The position numbers and the translations under genes are program-made. Under the pieces are notes generated by a model, which saw only the letters and a program-made list of their open reading frames with translations, did no database searches and was not told the DNA's origin. Positions 1-9,525 of a DNA stretch of 64,000 nucleotides are shown piece by piece. Within the stretch, counting starts at the first letter, position 1. Each line of letters opens with the position of its first letter. This DNA comes from Rhodococcus sp. OK302. GTDB taxonomy: Bacteria; Actinomycetota; Actinomycetes; Mycobacteriales; Mycobacteriaceae. The DNA is taken from NCBI RefSeq assembly GCF_002245895.1, contig NZ_NPJZ01000001.1, positions 1,896,501-1,960,500 of the forward strand, written 5' to 3'.

Positions 1-148
1 CGCGTTCCCAGAGCGTCAGCAGGACGAGGTACTGGGGGTAGGTGATTCCCAGGTCGTCGAGCATGGCTCGGTAAGCGGCGGTGGTGGCACGCGACGCCGA
101 GTAGAGGGCGAAGCACACCTGGTGGTCGAGGGCGAGCGGGTTGGTCAC
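1..148 (-). CDS. MarR family regulator, OhrR-like (5' part only)
   Basis: The first 49 codons of a minus-strand gene that runs off the left edge. The visible residues include [14 protein letters not shown] and [13 protein letters not shown], which match the N-terminal helices of OhrR-type MarR repressors, the thiol sensors that control organic hydroperoxide resistance. The conserved LCFAL-type segment carries the position of the reactive cysteine (here VCFAL), so the sensing cysteine is present. The GTG at 148 is the best-placed start; an in-frame TTG lies further upstream. The DNA-binding half and any ohr partner gene lie outside the window. Family assignment is by recognition of the N-terminus only. 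Confidence 0.72.
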   Translation of the reverse strand, partial: MTNPLALDHQVCFALYSASRATTAAYRAMLDDLGITYPQYLVLLTLWER

Positions 149-171
149 AAGGAAGACTGTAGCGCAATGTT

Positions 172-198
172 TAGTTGTGCACAACCTAGTTGTGCAAA
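172..198. promoter_or_regulatory. Candidate operator for the OhrR-like regulator
   Basis: Two direct copies of TAGTTGTGCA (near 172 and 187) with TTGTGCACAA at the centre of the first form an imperfect palindrome in the AT-richer gap between the MarR gene and the divergent membrane protein gene. Position and symmetry fit autoregulation by the MarR protein; this is inference. Confidence 0.45.
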
Positions 199-254
199 AT
201 TGACTTGCTGGGTTCCGGGGGAGTGTGCAGTAATCAGACAAATTTCAGGGCAAG

Positions 255-1217
255 GTGCGGCAGAGTGGACATGATGACGGACGATGTCGGACCTCACCTT
301 GGGTTATCGTGCTGATCGGCCTGATCGCGGCCTTGGTTGCCTGCGTGGGCTACGGCGTCGCGTCGGTGATGCAGGCCTACGGTGCGCGGAAGTCTGCCGC
401 CGCCGCGGAACTTCGCGGGGACGATCGCCATGTGACGGCGTCGGGTGGACCGACGATGCGTTCGACGTTTGCGGCCGTACTGACGGTGTCCTTCATCGTC
501 GGAACGCTTCTCGACGTAGTCGGTTTCGCCGGCAGCGCCGTGTCCGCGCGACTCATTCCACTTTTCTTGTCGCAGACCGTCATCAGTGCCAACTTGGTCA
601 TCACTGCGGTCCTGGGCACCGTGGTGCTCGGAATTCAACTTCACCGACGCGACTGGTTCGCTATCAGTGCCGTGATCGTGTCGCTGCTACTTCTCGGGGT
701 CTCGGCCGGTGATGCCGGCGGAGGCAGTTCGAATGCCGCAGTGCATTGGGGAGTTCTCGCCGGATCGACTGCGGTTCTGCTGATCGGCGTGGGCCTGATC
801 CGATGGCTCGGGTCCCGAGCTGCCGTCGTCTCCGGATTGATCTCCGGAGTCCTGTTCGGTGGTCTGGCTATTGCAGTTCGAGTTGTCGAAGGGATCGACC
901 CTTTCGATGTTGCTGTGCTGCTGCGAGATCCGGCGGCCTGGGCGATCGCGGTCACCGGTCTCGGTGGCTTTTATCTTCACACCGTTGCGTTGCAACTCGG
1001 CTCGGTGAACGGTGCGACGGCGGCTCTTGTCGTCGGCGAAACCGTGGTGCCGGGGATCGTGGGTGTGATGATTCTCGGTGACGCGTCACGGCCCGGCCTG
1101 GAATGGTTGGCAGTCGTGGGATTTGTGGGTGCCATCGCCGGCGCGGTCGCGGTCGCGGTATTCGGCGCTGCCAGCCATGATCCGGAGGACAAGGCCTCCG
1201 TGGAGGTTTCTGTTTAA
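255..1217 (+). CDS. DMT-superfamily-like integral membrane protein
   Basis: A 320-residue, very hydrophobic protein with about nine or ten predicted membrane segments beginning at residue 16 and a short charged tail ending in a Glu/Asp/Lys-rich stretch. The pattern (two halves of about five segments, small-residue-rich helices, the motif GETVVPGIVGVMILGD in the second half) resembles EamA/DMT transporters found in mycobacteria and rhodococci. The substrate cannot be told. The GTG at 255 has only a weak ribosome binding site; an in-frame GTG near 309 would remove the hydrophilic leader. It is divergent from the OhrR-like gene and shares its promoter region. Confidence 0.65.
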   Translation: MRQSGHDDGRCRTSPWVIVLIGLIAALVACVGYGVASVMQAYGARKSAAAAELRGDDRHVTASGGPTMRSTFAAVLTVSFIVGTLLDVVGFAGSAVSARLIPLFLSQTVISANLVITAVLGTVVLGIQLHRRDWFAISAVIVSLLLLGVSAGDAGGGSSNAAVHWGVLAGSTAVLLIGVGLIRWLGSRAAVVSGLISGVLFGGLAIAVRVVEGIDPFDVAVLLRDPAAWAIAVTGLGGFYLHTVALQLGSVNGATAALVVGETVVPGIVGVMILGDASRPGLEWLAVVGFVGAIAGAVAVAVFGAASHDPEDKASVEVSV

Positions 1218-1480
1218 CGGTTTGTTGCGGTCCGGGCGTCGTCAGTTCTCGGGATCCGGGCATCATAAGGAAATTGCGCCAGGTCAGATGGTATTTCGAC
1301 AAAATGGTCGCGATAAGTGACGGAGTGCACAGGATGAGACAAAACGGGCATATTTTGGCGCGGCGCAGTCTCGCGATGCCATTCGGATATGTCTATTGTC
1401 GTTACCATGCGCGGATCTGTGGGGACTTCTTGCCTTGACGCGAGATCTGTTTCCGATCGACACGAGGTGTCAGGTACATC

Positions 1481-4102
1481 GTGATATCCGGATCAAAATC
1501 GGCTCGCGTCGGACAGGGTTTTCGCAGTCACGTTTCCTTGCGGCGCAGGCTCGTGGGAACAACATCGACGACGCTTCGGGCGCGACTCATCGAGAGGATG
1601 CAGGCACCCGCCGGGTTGACGGTGCTCGATGCGCCACAGGGTTTCGGAAAAACCGAACTTGCCGGATTGTGGTTGTCCGCGATGGGTCCGGTGCCGACCC
1701 GTCCGGTGGTGTGGGTGCCGGCGCCGACGGAGCGGATGGATCGGATCGACTACTGGAACAACGCGCTCGCCGTAATTCAGGATTCCTGCGTGGCGTTGAG
1801 TGGGCCGGCCGAGCATGAAGATCCCGAACGTGCAGTCCGCGAGTACCTTCTATCGTCGAGTATCCCGTTTGTTGTCGTGTTCAACCGAATCGATTTGGTG
1901 GACGGGGTCGGCCTCGGAATCCAGCTCGCTTCCTTGCTGGCGGAGGTATCGGGTCTAAAAGTGATTGTGACGCTCCAGGATCGATCGATCAGCGACATTT
2001 TTGACTGCGTCGCTATCGACGAGTATCTGTCCGTAGACGATTTGAGGTACACCCTCGAAGAGTCGGTTGCGTTGTTCTCGAGCGCCGGAATCGCACTGTC
2101 CTCCAATATTGTTCATTCAATCTGTGAGCAACTCGCAGGCGTACCGGCGTTGATGAAGCTGGCATCGAATGTCGTGAACGCGCTGCCGGTGCGATTGCGT
2201 AGTCACGAGAAAATTCAGCAACGCATCGATCAGGCGCTGTATGTGTACATGAAGCGACAGACCCTCCGAGAATCGAAACCGACTGAGCTATCGAACTTTG
2301 CGCTGACACTGTCCGTTGCACGGACCGTGACCCCCGAGATAGCTCGGTTGGTCACCGGGAACGACGACGCGGCGACTCTGGTCGGCAGACTCGAATCGGT
2401 CGGCCTTCTCTTCCGGATGGCAGACGAGAGTCCGGCGCGGTGGTACTTTGCGCCGGCAGTTCGAGAAGCACTGATGAGGATCGGCGACGATATCGGCGGT
2501 GATTCTCCCGCTCGATTGGTTCAGCTCTCCGAGCATTGCCTTGAATCGGCTGACATTGCCGGTGCGGTGCGCTACGCACTCGATGCACAAGCATGGTCGA
2601 CGGTGGCCGAGATCCTCGATAGGTATTGGGCAGATCTCCTGGTAGATCATGGCAGATTGGCCCGAAAAGCTTTGTGGTCCATGCCTGATCACATCATGTC
2701 GTTATATCCCGCCATGCAGATCGGACGCGACCTACTGGAGCGCCGATTGCGTACACAGTCGACAGGCAACAACACATTGCCGTCGGACGTCTCGAAATTG
2801 CGAGCTCTGGGCGGCGGTGCGGACGCACTCGCCCTACTGAACAGCGGAACCGTTCAGATCGTGATTCTGCGGGCCTCCGGTGAGTACCTACGCTCTGCCG
2901 GGATCGCTCGTAAGCTTTCCCATGTGGCCGCTGGATTGAGCGGCGAGCAGAAAAAGGATTTCGGGGTTCAGCTACCGGCGCTGCAACTGATCTGGGGTGT
3001 TTCGCACCAACTGGTCGGCAACTTCGACGAGGCGCAGGACGTGTTGTCGATTGCGTACCGGGGTGGGCTCGAGTACGGCCCGTGCTTTGTGGCACGACAT
3101 GCGGCCGGAAATTCCGCACTCAACGAAACCTTGCGCGGCAACTTTTCGGAGGCGTCGCGGTGGCTCGACGAAGAAAGTACCCATCCCAATGTTCGGGGAT
3201 GGCTAGGACCTCCGTCCCATATCGGCGCTGCAATCGCCCGGGTGTGGGTTGCCCTGGACGCGTTGGATTTTCGAGGCGCCGCTTCGGCGATCGAGATTCT
3301 CGACAGCATCTCGCCGGCGGGGGATCTCTGGGCATTCGCAGCGTATGCCCGGGCGCGCTGGGCACTGGCAACCCGAGATGATTTCGGGGGACTCGTCACT
3401 CTTCAGCGGGCGGTCGCTACCAACGAACCGCCCGTCATCTGCCCCGGTTCGATCGGTACTGCGATGCTCGCCGCAGCACGAGTCGACCTGTTGCTTGCAG
3501 CGGGGGAAGGGGAGAAGGCGCTTGACGAGGTCAGTGCCTTCGACAGCCCGCCGCCGATAGTTGCCATATCGGCGGCACGCGCACAGTTGCTGACCGGAAA
3601 CCCCGAGCAGGCGCTACGTGTGTGCAGTGAAATCGACTGGAGTGAAAACCATTTCGCCAGGGTTCGAGTCGAAGCGCACTTGATCGAAGCAATGGCGCAT
3701 CAGAGCGTGGGGAGGCAACCGGAGGCGTCCGCTTCGTGGGCGTCGGCTCGCGCCTCGATTGCTGCTTCGGGCGCATTGTCGGCGTTGGCCACGGTTCCGC
3801 GGGACCTGATCACGCAACTCGACGCTCAGGATCCTGACGGTGGTGTGCTGGTTGCAGAATTTCTGGATTCCGAAGTGGCCGAGATCTACCCGTCCGCTAT
3901 CGAACGTGTCACGCTTACAAGTCGCGAAGCAGATGTATTGCGGGAACTGGCCGACAATCTCTCCCGCGCGGACATCGCGCAAAAGTTGTTTGTCTCGCCC
4001 AACACTCTGAAGAGCCACATCCGAAGTCTCTACCAAAAGCTCGGGGTTCATTCTCGCGACGAAGCGATTGCCGCTGCCCACCGGCTTTCGCTTCTCAGTT
4101 GA
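1481..4102 (+). CDS. LuxR family regulator, large ATP-binding (LAL/MalT-type)
   Basis: An 873-residue regulator. Near residues 49-62 is a Walker A loop (APQGFGKTEL), followed by an NTPase region of the STAND/MalT kind, a long helical middle that looks like tetratricopeptide-type repeats, and a C-terminal LuxR helix-turn-helix at about 810-870 (LTSREADVLRELADNLSRAD, then VSPNTLKSHIRSLYQKLGVH). Such proteins are transcription activators switched by an inducer and ATP. No catabolic operon is adjacent: the next gene is convergent, so the target is not apparent. The start is a GTG without a convincing ribosome binding site. Confidence 0.85.
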   Translation: MISGSKSARVGQGFRSHVSLRRRLVGTTSTTLRARLIERMQAPAGLTVLDAPQGFGKTELAGLWLSAMGPVPTRPVVWVPAPTERMDRIDYWNNALAVIQDSCVALSGPAEHEDPERAVREYLLSSSIPFVVVFNRIDLVDGVGLGIQLASLLAEVSGLKVIVTLQDRSISDIFDCVAIDEYLSVDDLRYTLEESVALFSSAGIALSSNIVHSICEQLAGVPALMKLASNVVNALPVRLRSHEKIQQRIDQALYVYMKRQTLRESKPTELSNFALTLSVARTVTPEIARLVTGNDDAATLVGRLESVGLLFRMADESPARWYFAPAVREALMRIGDDIGGDSPARLVQLSEHCLESADIAGAVRYALDAQAWSTVAEILDRYWADLLVDHGRLARKALWSMPDHIMSLYPAMQIGRDLLERRLRTQSTGNNTLPSDVSKLRALGGGADALALLNSGTVQIVILRASGEYLRSAGIARKLSHVAAGLSGEQKKDFGVQLPALQLIWGVSHQLVGNFDEAQDVLSIAYRGGLEYGPCFVARHAAGNSALNETLRGNFSEASRWLDEESTHPNVRGWLGPPSHIGAAIARVWVALDALDFRGAASAIEILDSISPAGDLWAFAAYARARWALATRDDFGGLVTLQRAVATNEPPVICPGSIGTAMLAAARVDLLLAAGEGEKALDEVSAFDSPPPIVAISAARAQLLTGNPEQALRVCSEIDWSENHFARVRVEAHLIEAMAHQSVGRQPEASASWASARASIAASGALSALATVPRDLITQLDAQDPDGGVLVAEFLDSEVAEIYPSAIERVTLTSREADVLRELADNLSRADIAQKLFVSPNTLKSHIRSLYQKLGVHSRDEAIAAAHRLSLLS

Positions 4103-4119
4103 CGGTTGGTCGGGCAGAT

Positions 4120-4878
4120 TCAGCGTAAGTGGTTCTCGGCGTAGACCTCCATCGCATCGCGGATCAACTCCGCTGTCCCGCCGCCGTGAGCGTCGTAGTT
4201 GGCTCTGAACCGTGGATCTTCGACATACATTCGACCTAGCCCGATGAATGCGTCGGCTCTCGGTGTTCTTCCCTGCCAACCGATTTTGATCCACTCGAAC
4301 TGTCGATGAGTGATCTCTTGAACAGTGGGGTCGGTGGGTCCGAGGCCCCGGACTGCGGCGTCGCCGAAGGCTGCGGCAATGTCCTGCTGTGCGCTGTGGT
4401 GCGATTTCTTGTCTTTCTCGGTCATCGAGCGCCACCATGTGTCGCCGCGGCTGTACGCGTCCTTACCCCAACGTTCGATCACCTCGTCCTTGTATTGGTT
4501 GTTGTCGAAACCGTCGAAAATTTCCTCGGGCATGAGTGCCTGGCCTCTCTGTGTTTTTTTCAATGTCGTTGTCACGGATTCGATCTGGCGTTCGATGCGA
4601 GATCTCTCTTGCTCGAGCAGGTCCAGATGAGTAAGCAGCGCGCTTGTCGTATCTCTTTCACCGGCAAGGATTTCCGCGATGGCCGGTAGCCCCAGTCCGA
4701 GTTCTCGCAGCAGCAGGATCCGTTGCAGGCGGATGAGTGCGTGCTCGTTGTAGAAGCGGTACCCGTTGGTGCCGGTTCGGCTGGGTTCGAGAAGTCCGAG
4801 TTCGCCGTAGTGGCGAAGGGTTCTGCTGGTGGTTCCCGCGGCCTTCGCGAGCTCTTGGATGGACCATTCGTTCACCAC
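4120..4878 (-). CDS. MerR family regulator with TipAS domain
   Basis: A 252-residue protein. The N-terminal MerR winged helix (WSIQELAKAAGTTSRTLRHY, then ELGLLEPSRTGTNGYRFYNE) is followed by a coiled coil at about 75-110 and a C-terminal antibiotic-recognition (TipAS-type) domain containing FDGFDNNQYKDEVIERWG and a WWRSMTEKD segment. TipAL-like proteins bind thiopeptides or other large drugs and activate their own promoter. The GTG start at 4878 is preceded by AAGGAAGG. A MerR-type promoter lies immediately upstream (4913-4943), so autoregulation is likely. It ends 17 bp from the convergent LuxR gene. Confidence 0.88.
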   Translation of the reverse strand: MVNEWSIQELAKAAGTTSRTLRHYGELGLLEPSRTGTNGYRFYNEHALIRLQRILLLRELGLGLPAIAEILAGERDTTSALLTHLDLLEQERSRIERQIESVTTTLKKTQRGQALMPEEIFDGFDNNQYKDEVIERWGKDAYSRGDTWWRSMTEKDKKSHHSAQQDIAAAFGDAAVRGLGPTDPTVQEITHRQFEWIKIGWQGRTPRADAFIGLGRMYVEDPRFRANYDAHGGGTAELIRDAMEVYAENHLR

Positions 4879-4912
4879 GCTGCCTTCCTTTCTTGCCCTG
4901 ATTCCTGAGTTC

Positions 4913-4943
4913 AGTATGTAAGTTGACGTTGCGTCAAGGTCAA
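4913..4943 (-). promoter_or_regulatory. MerR-type promoter/operator of the TipAS-like gene
   Basis: Read on the minus strand: -35 TTGACC, a 19-bp spacer containing the perfect dyad TTGACGCAACGTCAA, and -10 CATACT. An over-long 19-bp spacer occupied by a dyad is the classical MerR layout. The same arrangement recurs at 8682-8712. Confidence 0.7.
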
Positions 4944-5156
4944 GCCGAATTCGGGACTGATTTCTGTTGTGGCCACGAATGCGTCTCCAACTGGCAGTTT
5001 CGATGAACTAAGCAACGTGATCCAGCTCACAAATGAGCGAAATGAATAGTTCCAGTCCCTAGTGTTGACGCTTTTTCATACCTGGATAACGATCATCTGA
5101 ACAGATCGAAATATGGGGTGTGTTCAGGTGCGCTTCAGATGGGAACGGTGGTCACG

Positions 5157-8100
5157 ATGACTGAACTGGTGTCGGGCGTAGCCCAGACCAAGCCCTACGA
5201 CCTCGATGATCGGTACCGGTCGGGATCGGGCCCGGTGTTGCTCACCGGTGTTCAGGCAATTGCACGCGGGTTCGTCGAACAGCACGTCCGCGACATCCGT
5301 GCGGGTAAGCGCATCGCTACCTTCGTCTCCGGATATCAAGGCAGCCCGTTGGGTGGCGTCGACAAGATGCTTCACGGAATGCCCAAGGTCCTGGCGGAAC
5401 ACGACATCACGTTTGTTCCCGGATTCAACGAGGAACTCGCTGCCACTGCGGTCTGGGGAAGCCAGACCGATCTGCCAGTGGGCACAGCAACACACGACGG
5501 TGTCACAGGAATTTGGTACGGCAAGGGGCCCGGCGTCGACCGCGCGACCGACGCCATCCGCCACGCAAACATGTACGGCGTCAACCCCAAAGGGGGAGTG
5601 GTGCTGCTGGTCGGTGACGACCCGGCATCCAAGTCGTCGACGGTTCCCGCAGTGAGTGAACGCTCTCTCGCCGCAATGGGAGTGCCGGTTCTGTTCCCCC
5701 GCAATGCCGAAGAGATCATCACGATGGGCATGCATGCAGTTGCGCTCTCCCGTGTCTCGGGTTGTGTTGTGGCACTGAAGATTGTCGCGGACGTCGCAGA
5801 CGGAGCCTGGACGGTGGACGGCAGCATCGCGGACTTCGACATCGTGGTCCCCGAGGTTCAGTTCGAGGGTAAGCCGTTTGTGTACAAGCAGCGGCAGATG
5901 GCAGCCCCGCCGGACAGTGTGATTGCCGAAGCCGATTTGTACGGCCCGCGTTGGGATCTGGTTCACGCGTACGGCGCCGCCAACAATCTCGACGTCATCG
6001 AGGTTGATCCCTCCGGTGCAAAGATCGGTATCGCGGCCACCGGAACCACATTCGATTCCGTGCGTCAGGCTCTCGCAGACCTGGGCGTCGACGATGAAGC
6101 TTTGCACCGCGCCGGAATTCGTTTGTTCCGTATCGGCATGCCGTACCCGGTCGTCGGAGACACGGTGCGCGAGTTCGCCGCCGGACTCGAACAGATCATC
6201 GTGGTCGAAGACAAAACTGCGTTCATCGAGGCGCAGATCCGCGAAATCCTGTACGGCGTCGACGACGCTCCCCGGATTATCGGCAAGCGCGATGGTCAAG
6301 GTCGCCTTCTCATGCCTGCCAGCGGCGAACTTACCGCCGGCCGGCTACTGGCCCCGCTGCGCCGGGTGCTGAAGCCGCACGTCGAACTCAAGCGCACCCT
6401 TCCCGCTCCCTTGTCGCTGAATGTCCTCTCCGCCAAGCGAACCGCGTACTTCTGCAGCGGGTGCCCCCATAACCGATCCACCGCGATCCCCGAGGGTTCC
6501 ATCGGCGGTGGCGGAATCGGTTGCCATACCTTGGTCACGATGTCCGGACGTGAGGACAGTGCAGTCACCGGGCTGACCCAGATGGGCGGCGAGGGTAGTC
6601 AGTGGATCGGTCAGGCCCCTTTCACCGACGTACCGCACCTGTTTCAGAATGTCGGCGACGGAACCTTCTTCCACTCGGGCCAGTTGGCGGTCCAGGCGTG
6701 CATTGCTGCCGGTGTGAACATCACCTACAAGTTGCTCTACAACGAGGTAGTGGCAATGACCGGCGCGCAGGATGCGGAAGGTGCGCTCTCCGTTGCACAG
6801 CTCAGCCACAAGTTGACCACCGAAGGTGTCAAAGCGATCATCATCTGCGCCGACGATCCCGCGCGGCACAGCAAACGGGCTTTGGCCAAGGGCACCAAGC
6901 TCTGGCATCGTGATCGTCTCGACGAGGCGCAGAAGGAACTCCGCGAGATCAAGGGCGTCACGGTTCTGATCTACGACCAGCACTGTGCAGCCGACGCGCG
7001 TCGTCAGCGTAAGCGCGGCACTCTGCCGACGCGCAACACCCGTGTTGTCATCAACGAAGCAGTGTGTGAAGGCTGTGGCGACTGCGGCGTCAAGTCCAAC
7101 TGCCTGTCGGTTCAGCCGGTGGACACGGAATTCGGCCGCAAGACGAAGATCGATCAGACATCCTGCAACACCGACTACACGTGCCTCGACGGCGATTGCC
7201 CGTCCTTCGTGACCGTGGAGTTGGTTCCGGGCAAGAAGGCGCCCAAGGTAGTTCGCCCGCAGCCGCCGGTTGTCCTCGACCCGGAGTTCGGTCCACTCAC
7301 GGCTACGCAGAACGTGTTTCTCGCGGGTATCGGCGGCACGGGCATCGTGACCGTCAACCAGGTATTGGCAACGGCGGCACTGCGCGCCGGACTCGAGGTT
7401 GAAAGTTTGGACCAGATCGGACTGAGTCAGAAGGCCGGACCCGTTGTCTCCCACCTACGTTTCAGTGAGGGAGCACTCGAACCGTCCAACCGACTTACTC
7501 CCGGCAGTGCCAACTGCATCGTTGCGTTCGATCTACTGACCGCGACGGACAACAAGAACCTCGAATACGGAAACCACGAATCGACCATCTCCATCGCGTC
7601 GACGTCGCAGACTCCCACCGGCGACATGGTGTACGACAAGGCTGTTCGCTACCCCGAAGAGACATCTCTTCTGGCTCGCCTGGACAAGGTATCGCGGACC
7701 CTGCGCTCCTTCGACGCATTGGCCGCGGCGCAGGAGTTGTTCGGTAACACCGCTGCTGCCAACTTCTTGTTGATCGGCGCGGCCTACCAGAGCGGTGGAC
7801 TCCGTCTGCCAGCCGAGTCGATCGAAGAAGCAATCGGAATCAATGGTGTTGCGGTGGAGTCGAATATCGCAGCGTTCCGCTGGGGCCGCGTCGCAATCGC
7901 CGACCCCGCTGCATTCGAAGCCGTCATCACGCCGGCCAAGTCCGTTCGGGCACCGGTTGTCGTACCGGCACATGTATTCGCCGGAACAAGCCTCACGGGA
8001 GAAACACTTCGATTGGTGGAACTGCGTGCAGCACAGTTGATCGAGTTCCAGTCCGTCAAGGTTGCGAAGCGTTACATCGACCAAGTTCAAGCCGTCTGGA

Positions 8101-8612
8101 CTGCTGAGCGCGCTGCAACCGAGCGAACCGACTTCAGTGAAGCGGTCGCCCGCGGTCTGTTCAAGTTCACTGCCTACAAGGACGAGTACGAAGTTGCTCG
8201 GATGCTGGTTGACCCCGCCTTCATCGAGGACGTCAAGTCGCAGGTTCCGGCCGGGGAGAACCTGACCTACAAGCTCCACCCGCCGATTCTCAAGGTGATG
8301 GGACGCAAGAAGAAGATCGGCCTCGGACCCAAGTCGCATGTGGCACTGAAAGTTCTGGCAAAGGGCAAGAAGCTTCGCGGCACCAAGCTCGATCCCTTCG
8401 GCTACATGCATGTCCGCAAGATCGAGCGTGAACTGCTGGCTCAGTACGAGTGCCTGATCGGTGACCTGTCCAGCACACTTGCTGCCGACGGGTACGCCCG
8501 CGCAGTGGAAATCGCAGGGCTGCCCGACATGGTTCGCGGCTACGAGGACGTCAAGCTCGGAAACATCGAGCTGTACAAGGAGCGTCTGCGTGAACTCGGT
8601 ATCACCGCCTAG
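5157..8612 (+). CDS. Indolepyruvate ferredoxin oxidoreductase, fused subunits
   Basis: A single 1151-residue polypeptide joining the alpha (TPP-binding and pyrimidine-binding), ferredoxin-like and gamma parts of 2-oxoacid:ferredoxin oxidoreductases. Visible landmarks are GYQGSPLGGVD near the N-terminus, SGCPHNRSTAIPEGS and GGEGSQWIGQAPF in the TPP domain, an iron-sulfur region near residue 637 (CEGCGDC followed by further cysteines), and GIGGTGIVTVNQVL of the gamma domain. It would oxidatively decarboxylate aryl or branched 2-oxo acids to acyl-CoA with ferredoxin as acceptor. I chose the ATG at 5157 because homologues begin at about this point; an upstream in-frame start at 5118 exists. It stands alone, with its own terminator, between two MerR genes. 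Confidence 0.9.
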   Translation: MTELVSGVAQTKPYDLDDRYRSGSGPVLLTGVQAIARGFVEQHVRDIRAGKRIATFVSGYQGSPLGGVDKMLHGMPKVLAEHDITFVPGFNEELAATAVWGSQTDLPVGTATHDGVTGIWYGKGPGVDRATDAIRHANMYGVNPKGGVVLLVGDDPASKSSTVPAVSERSLAAMGVPVLFPRNAEEIITMGMHAVALSRVSGCVVALKIVADVADGAWTVDGSIADFDIVVPEVQFEGKPFVYKQRQMAAPPDSVIAEADLYGPRWDLVHAYGAANNLDVIEVDPSGAKIGIAATGTTFDSVRQALADLGVDDEALHRAGIRLFRIGMPYPVVGDTVREFAAGLEQIIVVEDKTAFIEAQIREILYGVDDAPRIIGKRDGQGRLLMPASGELTAGRLLAPLRRVLKPHVELKRTLPAPLSLNVLSAKRTAYFCSGCPHNRSTAIPEGSIGGGGIGCHTLVTMSGREDSAVTGLTQMGGEGSQWIGQAPFTDVPHLFQNVGDGTFFHSGQLAVQACIAAGVNITYKLLYNEVVAMTGAQDAEGALSVAQLSHKLTTEGVKAIIICADDPARHSKRALAKGTKLWHRDRLDEAQKELREIKGVTVLIYDQHCAADARRQRKRGTLPTRNTRVVINEAVCEGCGDCGVKSNCLSVQPVDTEFGRKTKIDQTSCNTDYTCLDGDCPSFVTVELVPGKKAPKVVRPQPPVVLDPEFGPLTATQNVFLAGIGGTGIVTVNQVLATAALRAGLEVESLDQIGLSQKAGPVVSHLRFSEGALEPSNRLTPGSANCIVAFDLLTATDNKNLEYGNHESTISIASTSQTPTGDMVYDKAVRYPEETSLLARLDKVSRTLRSFDALAAAQELFGNTAAANFLLIGAAYQSGGLRLPAESIEEAIGINGVAVESNIAAFRWGRVAIADPAAFEAVITPAKSVRAPVVVPAHVFAGTSLTGETLRLVELRAAQLIEFQSVKVAKRYIDQVQAVWTAERAATERTDFSEAVARGLFKFTAYKDEYEVARMLVDPAFIEDVKSQVPAGENLTYKLHPPILKVMGRKKKIGLGPKSHVALKVLAKGKKLRGTKLDPFGYMHVRKIERELLAQYECLIGDLSSTLAADGYARAVEIAGLPDMVRGYEDVKLGNIELYKERLRELGITA

Positions 8613-8629
8613 TTCGATGTAAGGAACGA

Positions 8630-8663
8630 CTGTGCCCCAGCGACTATCTTCGCTGGGGCACAG
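8630..8663 (+). terminator. Hairpin terminator after the oxidoreductase
   Basis: A perfect 14-bp stem (CTGTGCCCCAGCGA against TCGCTGGGGCACAG) with a 6-nt loop, 18 bp after the stop codon. No long T-run follows, as is common in GC-rich actinomycetes. Confidence 0.7.
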
Positions 8664-8681
8664 CTCTGTTCACTGTCATTC

Positions 8682-8712
8682 TTGACCTTGACGCAGCGTC
8701 ATGGTTCAGACT
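8682..8712 (+). promoter_or_regulatory. MerR-type promoter, probably giving a leaderless mRNA
   Basis: -35 TTGACC at 8682-8687, a 19-bp spacer containing TTGACGCAGCGTCA, and -10 CAGACT at 8707-8712. The ATG at 8719 is only 7 nt beyond the -10 box, so transcription would start on or next to the start codon. The sequence CTTGACCTTGACGCA and the spacing are shared with the promoter at 4913-4943. Confidence 0.68.
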
Positions 8713-8718
8713 GTGGGC

Positions 8719-9525
8719 ATGCGTATAGGTCAGCTTGCCGATGCTGCACAGACCACACCGAGAACCGTGCGGCACTACCACCGACTCGGGCTACTGCGAG
8801 AAGCGGATCGACGTGCGAACGGGTACCGCGAGTACACGATGGACGACGTCGTACGTCTGGTTCGAATCCGGTGGCTGGCTGAGCGCGGGGTGCCGCTGGG
8901 CTCGATAGCGGCACTGTTTTCCGCCGATGAGTTGGACGAAGGTATGAGCGATACCGTTGCCGACCTGCGTGCATTGATCGGGTCGGTGGAAGCTGAACAG
9001 GCGAAGTTGGCGCGGCGCCACGGCGGGCTCACTGCGATGCTCGCCGATGCGGAGAACGGCCGACCCATTTCCGCGTTGCCCGCAGAGGTTGCGCGTGCTC
9101 TCACACATGCAATCGACACTGCCCAGTCAACCGCGGTTCATGTTGCGCTCGAACGTGAACGAGACCTCCTGGAAGTGCTGGCAATGACCGGCAACCTTCC
9201 CGAGGAATTTCTGCTGTCCTACACGTCGGCAATTGCGGACGACAAGGCGCGACCGATTTATCTTGCGCTCCTGTCCGATTGGTCGAATCTGGAAGGGTGC
9301 GAATTGGATTTGGTCGAGGAGGAAATCGAAGGACTTTCGCGGAGACTTCTCGACCAATTCGATGAACAGGCGGTTTCAAACCTGAAGGCTGATACTGCCG
9401 GCTTCGGATCACAGATGCCCGTCTTGCTCGAAGATGTCATTCCCGATCCGGCGCAACGCGAGGAGGTGCTGCGAGTTCAACGCGCTCTTCTCGCGAGAAT
9501 GACTGTGACGGGAGATCGTAAATGA
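8719..9525 (+). CDS. MerR family transcriptional regulator
   Basis: A 268-residue protein starting MRIGQLADAAQTTPRTVRHY, the canonical MerR helix-turn-helix, followed by the wing (LGLLREADRRANGYREYTMD) and a coiled-coil dimerisation helix. The C-terminal part (about residues 105-260) is rich in acidic and helical sequence and resembles no ligand domain I recognise. An in-frame ATG at 8701 lies inside the promoter spacer, so 8719 is preferred. The last codon overlaps the ATG of the next membrane protein gene (TAAATGA), so the two are translationally coupled. Confidence 0.85.
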   Translation: MRIGQLADAAQTTPRTVRHYHRLGLLREADRRANGYREYTMDDVVRLVRIRWLAERGVPLGSIAALFSADELDEGMSDTVADLRALIGSVEAEQAKLARRHGGLTAMLADAENGRPISALPAEVARALTHAIDTAQSTAVHVALERERDLLEVLAMTGNLPEEFLLSYTSAIADDKARPIYLALLSDWSNLEGCELDLVEEEIEGLSRRLLDQFDEQAVSNLKADTAGFGSQMPVLLEDVIPDPAQREEVLRVQRALLARMTVTGDRK

